DNA of 64,000 nt from Paenibacillus phocaeensis (GTDB lineage Bacteria; Bacillota; Bacilli; Paenibacillales; Paenibacillaceae), in contig NZ_FCOQ01000038.1 in the NCBI RefSeq assembly GCF_900021165.1, positions 97,997 through 161,996 of the forward strand, given 5' to 3'. Shown here piece by piece: positions 8,878 through 16,247 of the stretch. The notes below the pieces were generated by a model, which worked only from the letters and a program-made list of their open reading frames with translations, had not been told where the DNA came from and did no database searches. Within the stretch, counting starts at the first letter, position 1, and each line of letters opens with the position of its first letter. The position numbers and the translations under genes are program-made.

Positions 8878-10578
8878 ATGGGAACGTATCAAAGAATTCA
8901 TCCGCGGGTTCCGGAAGGCATCGCGGCGAAAAAAGCGTATTTGGTCGGCGGAGGCATCGGCTCTTTATCGGCTGCGGCTTTCCTGATCCGCGACGGACAC
9001 ATGCCGGGGAGAAACATCCACATCCTGGAGGAATCCGCTATATACGGCGGTTCGATGGACGGGGCGGGCAACGCCAAGGACGGCTACAGCGCACGCGGCG
9101 GACGCGAAATCGAAGAGCATTTCGAATGCTTTATGGAGCTGTTCGGCTTCATCCCGTCGTTGACCGACCCCGACCGGACCGTGTTGGACGAATTCCGCGA
9201 ATTGAACCTGGCGGAGCCGATCGAGTCGCATTGCCGGCTGGTGGAGAACGCCGGACAACAAGCGGATTTTTCCACGCTGGGGCTGTCGACCGCGCATGCT
9301 TTGCAGCTTGGCAAACTGGCGATGCTGACCGAGGAGAAGCTGGGGAGAACGACGATTGAGCAATTTTTCGACGCAAGCTTCCTGGAGACGAATTTCTGGT
9401 ATTTCTGGCGCTCCATGTTCGCGTTCGAGAACTGGCACAGCGTCGTGGAAGTGAAGCGTTACATGGAACGTTTTATGCATCTGATTTCCGGGATGAACCG
9501 GCTGAAGGGCATTTTGCATACGGAATACAACCAATACGATTCGCTGATCCTTCCGCTGGTGAAATGGCTGGAAGCGCAGGGCGTCCACTTTGACAAGGGG
9601 CATCAGGTCGTCGACCTGGAGCTCGATATGACAGGCGGCGAAAAGGTCGTAACCGCCATCCATCTGAAGGTGAACGGGGCGGCCAAGACGATCCCCGTCT
9701 CCCGAGGCGATCTGGTCATGGTGACGAACGGCTCGATGACGGAAAACTCCACGAAAGGCGATTTGAACCGGCCCGCTGTTTTAAATCGGTCTGTCGAGGA
9801 ACGCGGCTGCTGGAGCTTGTGGGAGAAGCTGGCCGCCAAATCTCCCGATTTCGGCCGGCCGGAGGTGTTTTGCGGGGATATCGACAAGACCAAATGGCTC
9901 TCCTTTACGGTCACTCTCACCGACGACGACATCGTATTCCCGCATTTGCTGGAGCTGACCGGCGATTTGCCGGGGATGGGCGGCGTTGTAACGATCAAGG
10001 ACTCCAACTGGCTGATGTCGTGGACCGCACCGAAGCAGCCGCATTTCCTCAACCAGCCGGACAACGTCAAAGTCCTGTGGGCCTATGGATTGTTCCCCGA
10101 TGCGGTCGGCAACTACGTCGGCAAGAAGATGGCCGATTGCACCGGACGCGAGCTGCTGGAAGAGCTCTGCTACCATATGGGGTTGAAGGACCGCATACCG
10201 GAAATTCTGGCCCATACGACCAACGTCATTCCCTGTATGATGCCGTATATCACTTCGCAGTTCATGCCGCGCGTGGCCGGCGACCGTCCGCAGGTCGTGC
10301 CGGAGGGCAGCGTCAACCTCGCTTTCCTCGGACAGTTTGCCGAGGTGCCGGACGACTGCGTGTTTACGGTGGAATATTCCGTCCGTACAGCGATGACGGC
10401 GGTATACCGGCTGCTGAAGCTGGAGAAGGAAGTGATTCCCGTGCACCCCAGCCGATATGACGTGCGCGTCCTGCTGACCGCGGTGCGGACCTGCCTCGGC
10501 AACAAGCCGCTGCCGCTGAACCGATCGCTTGGCGAGCTGCTGTCCGGCACGGAGATCGCCAAGCTGCTGAACGGGTAG
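8878..10578 (+). CDS. ohyA: oleate hydratase (myosin cross-reactive antigen family)
   Basis: The 566-residue FAD enzyme adds water to the cis-9 double bond of oleate and related unsaturated fatty acids to give 10-hydroxy acids. In many Gram-positives this detoxifies host or environmental fatty acids. Visible features are the N-terminal Rossmann FAD motif VGGGIGSLSAAAFLIRDG, ILEES with the adenosine-binding Glu, GGSMDGAGN and RGGREIEEHFECFMELFG. The family blocks FWRSMFAFENWHSVVEVKRYMERFMH and FTVEYSVRTAMTAVYRLL also occur. The start at 8878 has AGAAAGGAAG upstream and places the FAD motif about 20 residues in. The gene is followed by a repeat array rather than directly by its terminator. Confidence 0.95.
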   Translation: MGTYQRIHPRVPEGIAAKKAYLVGGGIGSLSAAAFLIRDGHMPGRNIHILEESAIYGGSMDGAGNAKDGYSARGGREIEEHFECFMELFGFIPSLTDPDRTVLDEFRELNLAEPIESHCRLVENAGQQADFSTLGLSTAHALQLGKLAMLTEEKLGRTTIEQFFDASFLETNFWYFWRSMFAFENWHSVVEVKRYMERFMHLISGMNRLKGILHTEYNQYDSLILPLVKWLEAQGVHFDKGHQVVDLELDMTGGEKVVTAIHLKVNGAAKTIPVSRGDLVMVTNGSMTENSTKGDLNRPAVLNRSVEERGCWSLWEKLAAKSPDFGRPEVFCGDIDKTKWLSFTVTLTDDDIVFPHLLELTGDLPGMGGVVTIKDSNWLMSWTAPKQPHFLNQPDNVKVLWAYGLFPDAVGNYVGKKMADCTGRELLEELCYHMGLKDRIPEILAHTTNVIPCMMPYITSQFMPRVAGDRPQVVPEGSVNLAFLGQFAEVPDDCVFTVEYSVRTAMTAVYRLLKLEKEVIPVHPSRYDVRVLLTAVRTCLGNKPLPLNRSLGELLSGTEIAKLLNG

Positions 10579-10829
10579 GGGCGCGGATAGGGACGCCGAT
10601 AGGGACGCCGATAGGATGTCGATAGGGGCGCGGATAGGGACGCCGACAGGACGTCGATAGGGGCGCCGACAGGGGCGCTGATAGGGACGCCGATTGGGAC
10701 GCCGATAGGGGCGCCGACAGGGATGCCGATAGGGACGCCGACAGGGACGCCGACAGAGACGCCGATAGGGGCGCCGATAGGGGCGCCGACAGGGACACCG
10801 ACAGGACGTCGATAGGGGCGCCGATTTCC
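10579..10829 (+). repeat. 12-bp tandem array, about 21 copies
   Basis: Starting at the base after the hydratase stop codon, the unit GGGACGCCGATAG/GGGGCGCCGACAG recurs every 12 bases (11 in a few copies), consensus GGRCGCCGAYAG. Because 12 is a multiple of three, it opens repetitive antisense frames that should not be read as genes. A closely related 12-mer forms the 3' end of the ddl gene. Confidence 0.9.
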
Positions 10830-10854
10830 GGGAGGATGCGCCGCTCCCTTTTTT
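10830..10854 (+). terminator. intrinsic terminator, probably of ohyA
   Basis: GGGAG-gatgcgccg-CTCCC is followed by six T. It lies immediately after the 12-bp array, as if the array had expanded between the gene and its terminator. Confidence 0.6.
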
Positions 10855-10859
10855 GCCAG

Positions 10860-10898
10860 GAGCACGAATAAGGGGACTTTGTACCCTTATTCGTGCTC
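10860..10898. repeat. 15-bp perfect hairpin
   Basis: GAGCACGAATAAGGG pairs perfectly with CCCTTATTCGTGCTC around nine bases, with no T run. It resembles another hairpin containing AATAAGGG at 13156-13193. It may be a second terminator or a dispersed intergenic hairpin. Confidence 0.7.
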
Positions 10899-10944
10899 TG
10901 AGCGCTGCTGCTCGGAAAAAAGGGGGCTTTTTTTGAGCACATTT

Positions 10945-11985
10945 CCTCGAACCCTCGCCGGATAGCTCATTCTATATGAAATTTCGAATAGAATGAGTCG
11001 ATTGGGCCCTTCGGCGAACGATTATATATGAAATATCATATATAAATCGGGCCTCCCCTCCCCCGAGGACCTAATGTATATGATTTTTCGAATACATTCC
11101 CTCGAATCCTCGCCAATTGGCTCATTCTATATGAAATTTCGAATAGAATGAGCCGATTGGGCCCTTCGGCAACCGATTATATATGAAATATCATATATAA
11201 ATCGATCATTCCCTCCCCCGAGGACCTGATGTATATGATTTTTCGAATACATTCCCTCGAACCTTCGCCAAATGGCCCATTCTATATGAAATTTCGAATA
11301 GAATGAGCCGATTGGGTCCTTCGGCGAACGATTATATATGAAATATCATATATAAATCGGTCATTCCCCCCTTCGAAGGCCTAATGTATATGATTTTTCG
11401 AATACACTCCCTCGAACCTTCGCCAAATGGCCCATTCTATATGAAATTTCGAATAGAATGAGCCGATTGGGCCCTTCGGCGACCGATTATATATGAAATA
11501 TCATATATAAATCGGTCATTCCCCCCTTCGAAGGCCTAATGTATATGATTTTTCGAATACATTTCCTCGAATCCTCGCCAATTGGCTCATTCTATATGAA
11601 ATTTCGAATAGAATGAGCCGATTGGGTCCTTCGGCGAACGATTATATATGAAATATCATATATAAATCGGGCCTTCCCTCCCTCGAGGACCTAATGTATA
11701 TGATTTTTCGAATACATTCCCTCGAATCCTCGCCAATTGGCTCATTCTATATGAAATTTCGAATAGAATGAGCCGATTGGGTCCTTCGGCGAACGATTAT
11801 ATATGAAATATCATATATAAATCGGGCCTTCCCTCCCCCGAGGACCTAATGTATATGATTTTTCGAATACATTCCCTCGAATCCTCGCCAATTGGCCCAT
11901 TCTATATGAAATTTCGAATAGAATGAGCCGATTGAGCCCTTCGGCGACCGATTTATATATGAAATATCATATATAAATCGGTTCC
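10945..11985. repeat. seven tandem 155-bp palindrome-rich units
   Basis: Marker CCTCGA at 10945, 11100, 11255, 11410, 11565, 11720 and 11875 shows an exact 155-base period; the seventh copy ends after about 110 bases. Each unit holds three palindromes built on one core, TATATGAwwTwTCrwATA. Palindrome A has long arms reaching CCAATTGGCTCATTC / GAATGAGCCGATTGG. Palindrome B has GACCGATT / AATCGGTC arms. Palindrome C, at the unit junction, has AATGTAT / ATACATT arms. Unit ends are complementary, and in units 3 and 4 they change together (CCTTCG with CGAAGG instead of TCCTCG with CGAGGA). No spacers vary as in CRISPR, and no ORF of note runs through it. Confidence 0.93.
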
Positions 11986-12015
11986 TCTATAATCACCACG
12001 GCTCACGGTTCGTGG

Positions 12016-12693
12016 TCACACCAAATCCGGGCTTAGCGCCGGGCCCACGTATTCATAAGAAGTGATACGTCCGGAAGCCCCTTTTGCTATTGCACGGAGC
12101 TTTCCTTTTTCCACGAGGATCCGGCAATACTTAATGACCGTCATCGGATGCAGTTCCAGTTCCCGCGCCACCTCCGCTGGGCGAAGCACCCGATCATGGC
12201 GAATCGAGGCGCGCATGAGATCCCTCTCAATCTTGGAATAGATCCGCATAGACGACCTCCCCTGTACGACGGACAAGTAAGGAGACAGAATACTCCGCAA
12301 GGAAGACAGAATAAACGTGGGGTTCTCCTTCAGCTCGTCCAAGGCAATGTAGTAGATCAAGCAGTCTTGGGACTGCAGAAACAGCCCCCTGTTCAAGTCC
12401 ATCCGATACTTCGTCCGATCCGTACCATGGGAGCCGTAATCCATGACCTCGAACACGATCCGCGACGCACCCACCCTCCATAAAAAATCAACAAAATAGG
12501 ATCTCCCCCGCCAATCCCTCACCTCAAACTCAGGGTGCAATCCATCAAAATGTCCCACCAGCGGCCACCAAATCAGCTCGATGAACAATTGGTTTCCATA
12601 GCCATGCCCCCTTCGGAGTGCATCAAGCCGCTCGCCACTTCTTCGTTTCATGTGCTCCTGAATCCAGATCTCATGTTCCGTTTGAAATCCCAT
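12016..12693 (-). CDS. predicted PD-(D/E)XK-like (DUF559-like) protein with C-terminal HTH
   Basis: The 225-residue protein has two parts. Residues about 45-120 (YFVDFLWR, then IVFEVMDYGSHGTDRTKY, RMDLNRGLFL) look like the Vsr/DUF559 branch of the PD-(D/E)XK nuclease fold. A first Asp, an EVxD strand and the DRxKYxxDxxR helix are visible, but the usual lysine or glutamine of the active site is not obvious. Residues about 160-215 (RPAEVARELELHPMTVIKYCRILVEKGKLRAI) read as a winged helix-turn-helix. It could be a DNA-binding regulator built on a dead nuclease fold, or an active nuclease. The start has GGAGGGG five bases upstream. The gene ends about 30 bases from the palindrome array and begins right after a terminator hairpin. 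Confidence 0.65.
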   Translation of the reverse strand: MGFQTEHEIWIQEHMKRRSGERLDALRRGHGYGNQLFIELIWWPLVGHFDGLHPEFEVRDWRGRSYFVDFLWRVGASRIVFEVMDYGSHGTDRTKYRMDLNRGLFLQSQDCLIYYIALDELKENPTFILSSLRSILSPYLSVVQGRSSMRIYSKIERDLMRASIRHDRVLRPAEVARELELHPMTVIKYCRILVEKGKLRAIAKGASGRITSYEYVGPALSPDLV

Positions 12694-12715
12694 ACTATCC
12701 CCTCCACAGTCATAG

Positions 12716-12770
12716 TAAAAAACAAAAAGCCCCGCTCCTCTCCAAACTGGAAAGGAAACGGGGCAGGCTT
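12716..12770 (-). terminator. terminator hairpin directly before the HTH/nuclease-like gene
   Basis: On the minus strand GCCCCG and CGGGGC, plus an inner TTTCC/GGAgA pairing, form a stem followed by CTTTTTGTTTTTT. It ends only about 20 bases before the ribosome site of the gene, so a transcript must pass it unless initiation occurs within those few bases. It may instead end transcripts from the GH2 gene 500 bases upstream. Confidence 0.7.
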
Positions 12771-13295
12771 TGCCTCACGTTGCTGTCTGATACTCCTAGT
12801 GTGACACAAGAGAAAGCTCACCGCAATAGGACCTTGTGCGGCCGTCTGTTGTTCCGTATTACTCAGTATTAATCCTCCGCATCAAGACTCGTTACTACTC
12901 GGAAACTACTCCTTGCTACTCCTTGCTTCTCCTTGCTACTTCTTGCTACTTCATACTACTCCTTACTACTCCTTACTACTCCTTACTACTCCTTACTACT
13001 CCTTACTACTCCTTACTACTCCTTACTACTTCATACTACTCCTTGCTACTTCTTGCTTCTCCTTGCTATTCCTTACTTCTCCTTGCAACTCCCCCCGTTG
13101 CTCATTAATCTTCATTTCTCTTAACTTTTTTCTATTTTCCGGATATGCCGGTTTTTGGGGCAAATAAGGGTATTTTTTGCCTTTATTTGCCCCGCAAGTT
13201 ATAGGTCAGGCGGCCTTCAGTTGGCCGTCAGGGGCCCATGTTAGCGGCGACGTACCGTTAGCGGCAATACACCGGCTTAGCGGCAGTGCGCTGGC
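12771..13295. other. gene-free repeat region
   Basis: From the GH2 stop leftwards the stretch holds TTAGCGGC repeats, the hairpin at 13156-13193 (GGGGCAAATAA pairing with TTATTTGCCCC), the 10-bp CT-rich array, and about 120 bases without obvious signals. On the minus strand, TTGATG with TAATAC 18 bases later (near 12855-12885) is a possible weak promoter for the HTH/nuclease-like gene. I see no coding region. Confidence 0.5.
12895..13092. repeat. 10-bp CT-rich tandem array
   Basis: About twenty copies of CTACTCCTTA (variants with CTTG and TTCT) lie on the plus strand, purine-rich on the other. It opens forward frames coding YYSLLLLTTP-type repeats in all registers, which is a by-product of the repeat. 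Confidence 0.9.
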
Positions 13296-13306
13296 TTAGC
13301 GGCAGC
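13225..13306. repeat. short repeat with core TTAGCGGC, four copies
   Basis: TTAGCGGC occurs four times at about 20-base spacing (twice as CTTAGCGGCAGyGC). The last copy overlaps the stop codon and last codons of the GH2 gene, so the repeat has entered or grown out of the coding 3' end. Confidence 0.75.
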
Positions 13307-16052
13307 GCACCTGAATGTCCAGCGGATACCGCCCGGCATTGCGGCCATACAGCGCCAATCCGCCTTCAGAGGCGGTCAGCTCCAGCCGGAAGCGGCGGCT
13401 GCGGTCCAACTGGGCGGCGATGCGCCCGGGTACTTTGATGCGGCATAGGTACCCGTACGAGCCGGCCTCGTCCAAGCGGTTGTCCACCCGCTGGTAATGC
13501 CAGGACAAGACGCCGCGGGCATCCGCAGGATCGTCGGGGAGATGCGCGCTTCCGACAGGTTCCCCGTCGATGCAAACCGTCACCACAGATTCATGGCGTT
13601 CTTCATCCGTCATGTAATAGGTGTTCGGGTTGTATTCAACGTCGGCGGGAGCCCCGTGCATGTAGCTGATCCCGTGATCGCGCGTTTTTGCGCCTTCGAG
13701 GTTGCGGGCGAGCACCCTTTTGGCGCCGGCTTCGAAGGCGATTTCGATGTCGCCGATCAGCGCCAGCTCCTCCCGCTCCGGCAGCCGCACCTCATACGCG
13801 AAAGCGCCTGCGCCCGCGCCGCTAACCTTCGCTCCTTGGATCGCCTCCCATTGCACCGCAAACGTCTGCTGCGCGTAGCTGCCCACCGGGACGCTCACCG
13901 TACGGATATCGCCGCCGATGGGCTCGGGAACGCTGCCATCGCCACGCACGTCGAACGCGACGAAGTTGCGCGACACCGTCTCGCCTCCCTCGGCGACCAG
14001 CCGCAGGGCCAGCACCGCAACGGCGTCCTGCTTCGGCATCGCAATCTCAAGCGGTGCCAGCTCCGCCACGCCGTAATCCTCCCAGGCGACGGCGCGCTCG
14101 CCGCGGTCCGCCACTACGCGAACGCCAAGGTCGTCGTACCACAGCTCCCAGGCGAGTTGGAGCGTGCGGCCGTGATGGCGGTCCGAATAGCTGGAGCGCA
14201 GCAGGGGCACGGACACCTTCGCCCCGGCGGCGACCGTTTGCGACGGAGGCGCGTCGATGACGATCCAGTCCGGCGCATGCAGGTCGGCGAGCGTCATGCC
14301 CGGCACGAAGTCGCTGTAGCCGAAATCTTTTTCCGTCCCGTCAAGCCGGTAGTAGCCGTTGAATTCGTTCGTCACGTCCCGGAATTCCGTGAACACGAAC
14401 CCGCACATTTTGTCATGGCGGCGGAACTCGTTCAGCATGTAGTGGTAATGCCAAGCCAGATCGCTGTCCCCCGCGCTGTGCTCGATGCCCCATACGTTGC
14501 CGCATTCGCTGTTCATCAGCGGCGCATCCGTTTGCGTTCGCCCCCCGATATAGTTGAACGTCGATCCCGGATAGGTGTGGGCCACCACATGGCTGACATG
14601 CTCGCGCACCTTTTCATACCCGTTCACATAAAAATGCCACGTGTTCAAGTCCGTTTCAACATGGTCCCAGTTGCAGGCGGAATTGTCCTCCACAAGGCGC
14701 GTTGGGTCCATCTCTTTGGCCCAGCGATAAATCCCCTGCACCCATTCCTGAGTCTCGGGCAAATAATTCATGTTGCCGGATTCATCCCCGGTCAGACTGC
14801 CGGCCGCTTTCCCCGATTTCAAGCCCCACGTCTCGTTGAACATGATCCAGGAAAAAATCGACGGGTGATTATAATCGCGTTCAATCACTTCGCGCGCTTC
14901 GCTTTCGTAGGCCGTCCGCGCCGATTCGCCGGGCGCGCCCCAGAAGCAGGGCATATCCTGCATAATCAGCAGCCCCAGCTTATCCGCCCAATACAGCTTG
15001 CGCGGTTCTTCCGGCTTGATGTGGATCCGCGCAAAGTTAAGCCCGAGGCGCTTCATCAAGTAAATTTCGTCCCGCATCTCCTCGTCGGTCGGATAGGTGA
15101 AATACCCGGTCGGGTGAAAAGATTGGTCCAACGCGCCGTTCAGATAAATCGGCTTCCCGTTCAACGTGATCCAGCGGTAATCCCGCTGCCCGAAACGGGC
15201 GGTGCCGATTTCGCGAATGCCGAAATACGTGGCGACCGCGTCCTCCCCGGAGGCAGCCGTCAACCGCAGTTCCCCCTCGTACAGATGCGGCGTCTCCGGA
15301 CTCCACAGCCGGGGTTCCGCCACCTGAAACGAGGAGCGGACCGTGTTCTCCCCGGCTGCCAGCGTCAGTTCCTCCGCGTGCTCAACGGCCCCGTCCTGAA
15401 ACCGCAAGGCGAGCATGGCCGATGTGGTTTCCTTGGCAACGATGCGGGCCGTCACTTCCACCCGCCCGTCCAGAGACGTGCGGAACTTCGCGTCCCGCAG
15501 GTAGACGATCGGCCGCGCCTCCAACCAGACCGGCTGCCAGATGCCGCGGATCTCGCCGTATCCCTGCTTGCCGCGCGCCTGATCATCGCCGTCCGCATCT
15601 TCCGCGCGAACGAGAATCGTATTTTCCCCGCCCGTGTTCCAACATTCCGTCACCTCGAACTCAAAGTTGCCGTATCCGCCCCGGTGCGATCCGGCATGGA
15701 TGCTGTTAACCCAAACATCGCACCGATAATCGACCGCGCCGAAATGAAGGAAAATCCGCGACCCGTCCGCTTCCGGCCGCCAGGCAACGGTCCGCCGATA
15801 CCAGCCGATCCCCGCTTCGTTTTTGCCGATTCCGGACAGCGGGCTGGACCAGGAAAACGGCACCTCGATCCGTTCCGGAAAATCCTTGGCTTCTCCATCC
15901 TCCCAGGACGCACCGGCCCCTTCGCCGATCGGTTCGAACCGGAACGACCAGGTCCCGTTCAGATTCAGCCAATCCGTCCGCTGCCAATCCGGCCGGGGAT
16001 GCTCCGGACGCGGAATCGCGGCCGTTTCCGCCGTTAACGTTTGATTTGTCAT
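13296..16052 (-). CDS. glycoside hydrolase family 2 protein
   Basis: The 918-residue enzyme has the GH2 order: an N-terminal jelly-roll sugar-binding domain (about 10-170, LNLNGTWSFRFEP to the conserved YRRTVAW), an immunoglobulin-like domain (about 170-275) and a TIM barrel (about 280-590). Acid/base is the Glu in WIMFNETWG, and the nucleophile is expected to be the Glu in PLMNSECGN. A C-terminal beta-sandwich follows. GH2 covers beta-galactosidase, beta-glucuronidase, beta-mannosidase and others; I cannot fix the substrate. There is no signal peptide, so it acts inside the cell. The ATG at 16052 has GAAAGG twelve bases upstream. It is divergent from an ArsR-type gene and shares an operator-like palindrome with it. 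Confidence 0.92.
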   Translation of the reverse strand: MTNQTLTAETAAIPRPEHPRPDWQRTDWLNLNGTWSFRFEPIGEGAGASWEDGEAKDFPERIEVPFSWSSPLSGIGKNEAGIGWYRRTVAWRPEADGSRIFLHFGAVDYRCDVWVNSIHAGSHRGGYGNFEFEVTECWNTGGENTILVRAEDADGDDQARGKQGYGEIRGIWQPVWLEARPIVYLRDAKFRTSLDGRVEVTARIVAKETTSAMLALRFQDGAVEHAEELTLAAGENTVRSSFQVAEPRLWSPETPHLYEGELRLTAASGEDAVATYFGIREIGTARFGQRDYRWITLNGKPIYLNGALDQSFHPTGYFTYPTDEEMRDEIYLMKRLGLNFARIHIKPEEPRKLYWADKLGLLIMQDMPCFWGAPGESARTAYESEAREVIERDYNHPSIFSWIMFNETWGLKSGKAAGSLTGDESGNMNYLPETQEWVQGIYRWAKEMDPTRLVEDNSACNWDHVETDLNTWHFYVNGYEKVREHVSHVVAHTYPGSTFNYIGGRTQTDAPLMNSECGNVWGIEHSAGDSDLAWHYHYMLNEFRRHDKMCGFVFTEFRDVTNEFNGYYRLDGTEKDFGYSDFVPGMTLADLHAPDWIVIDAPPSQTVAAGAKVSVPLLRSSYSDRHHGRTLQLAWELWYDDLGVRVVADRGERAVAWEDYGVAELAPLEIAMPKQDAVAVLALRLVAEGGETVSRNFVAFDVRGDGSVPEPIGGDIRTVSVPVGSYAQQTFAVQWEAIQGAKVSGAGAGAFAYEVRLPEREELALIGDIEIAFEAGAKRVLARNLEGAKTRDHGISYMHGAPADVEYNPNTYYMTDEERHESVVTVCIDGEPVGSAHLPDDPADARGVLSWHYQRVDNRLDEAGSYGYLCRIKVPGRIAAQLDRSRRFRLELTASEGGLALYGRNAGRYPLDIQVRCR

Positions 16053-16111
16053 CAAGTTTGCACACCTTTCATTTTCAACTGGATCTTGCCTATTCGGATC
16101 ATTTCGCCCCC

Positions 16112-16182
16112 ATGATAGCACATATATTATATAATCACAATGTATATTATAAATTTACAATACATTGTTTTTGAGGTACACT
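16112..16182. promoter_or_regulatory. divergent promoters with operator palindrome (GH2 / ArsR)
   Basis: The inverted repeat ACAATGTA (16137-16144) / TACATTGT (16161-16168) lies between the two genes. On the minus strand TTGTGA-17-TATCAT (-35 at 16135-16140, -10 at 16112-16117) would drive GH2. On the plus strand TTTACA-17-TACACT (16154-16159 and 16177-16182) would drive the regulator. Each half site overlaps or touches a promoter element, as expected for an autoregulated repressor. Confidence 0.6.
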
Positions 16183-16247
16183 GGCTACAGGTTTGATTCC
16201 GATACGGGGGTTGACTGAATTGAGGCAACCCATTTGAAGAAAGGAAT

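Noticed and set aside
10170..10942. Antisense ORFs with VGVPIGAP or SAPLSASL repeats
   Set aside because: They arise from the 12-bp array and overlap the oleate hydratase in antisense.
10945..11985. CRISPR array
   Set aside because: The 155-base units are contiguous with no unique spacers, are far longer than CRISPR repeats, and no cas genes are near.
12694..12890. T-box or known riboswitch in the leader of the HTH/nuclease-like gene
   Set aside because: No T-box core, specifier-loop or other known aptamer motif was seen; only a terminator hairpin is evident.
12836..13167. ORFs coding YYSLLLLTTP-type repeats
   Set aside because: By-product of the 10-bp CT-rich array, open in all three forward frames.
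13497..16037. 846-residue plus-strand ORF opposite the GH2 gene
   Set aside because: Typical antisense shadow of a GC-rich gene; no domain, no ribosome site, and the opposite strand is a clear GH2 enzyme.
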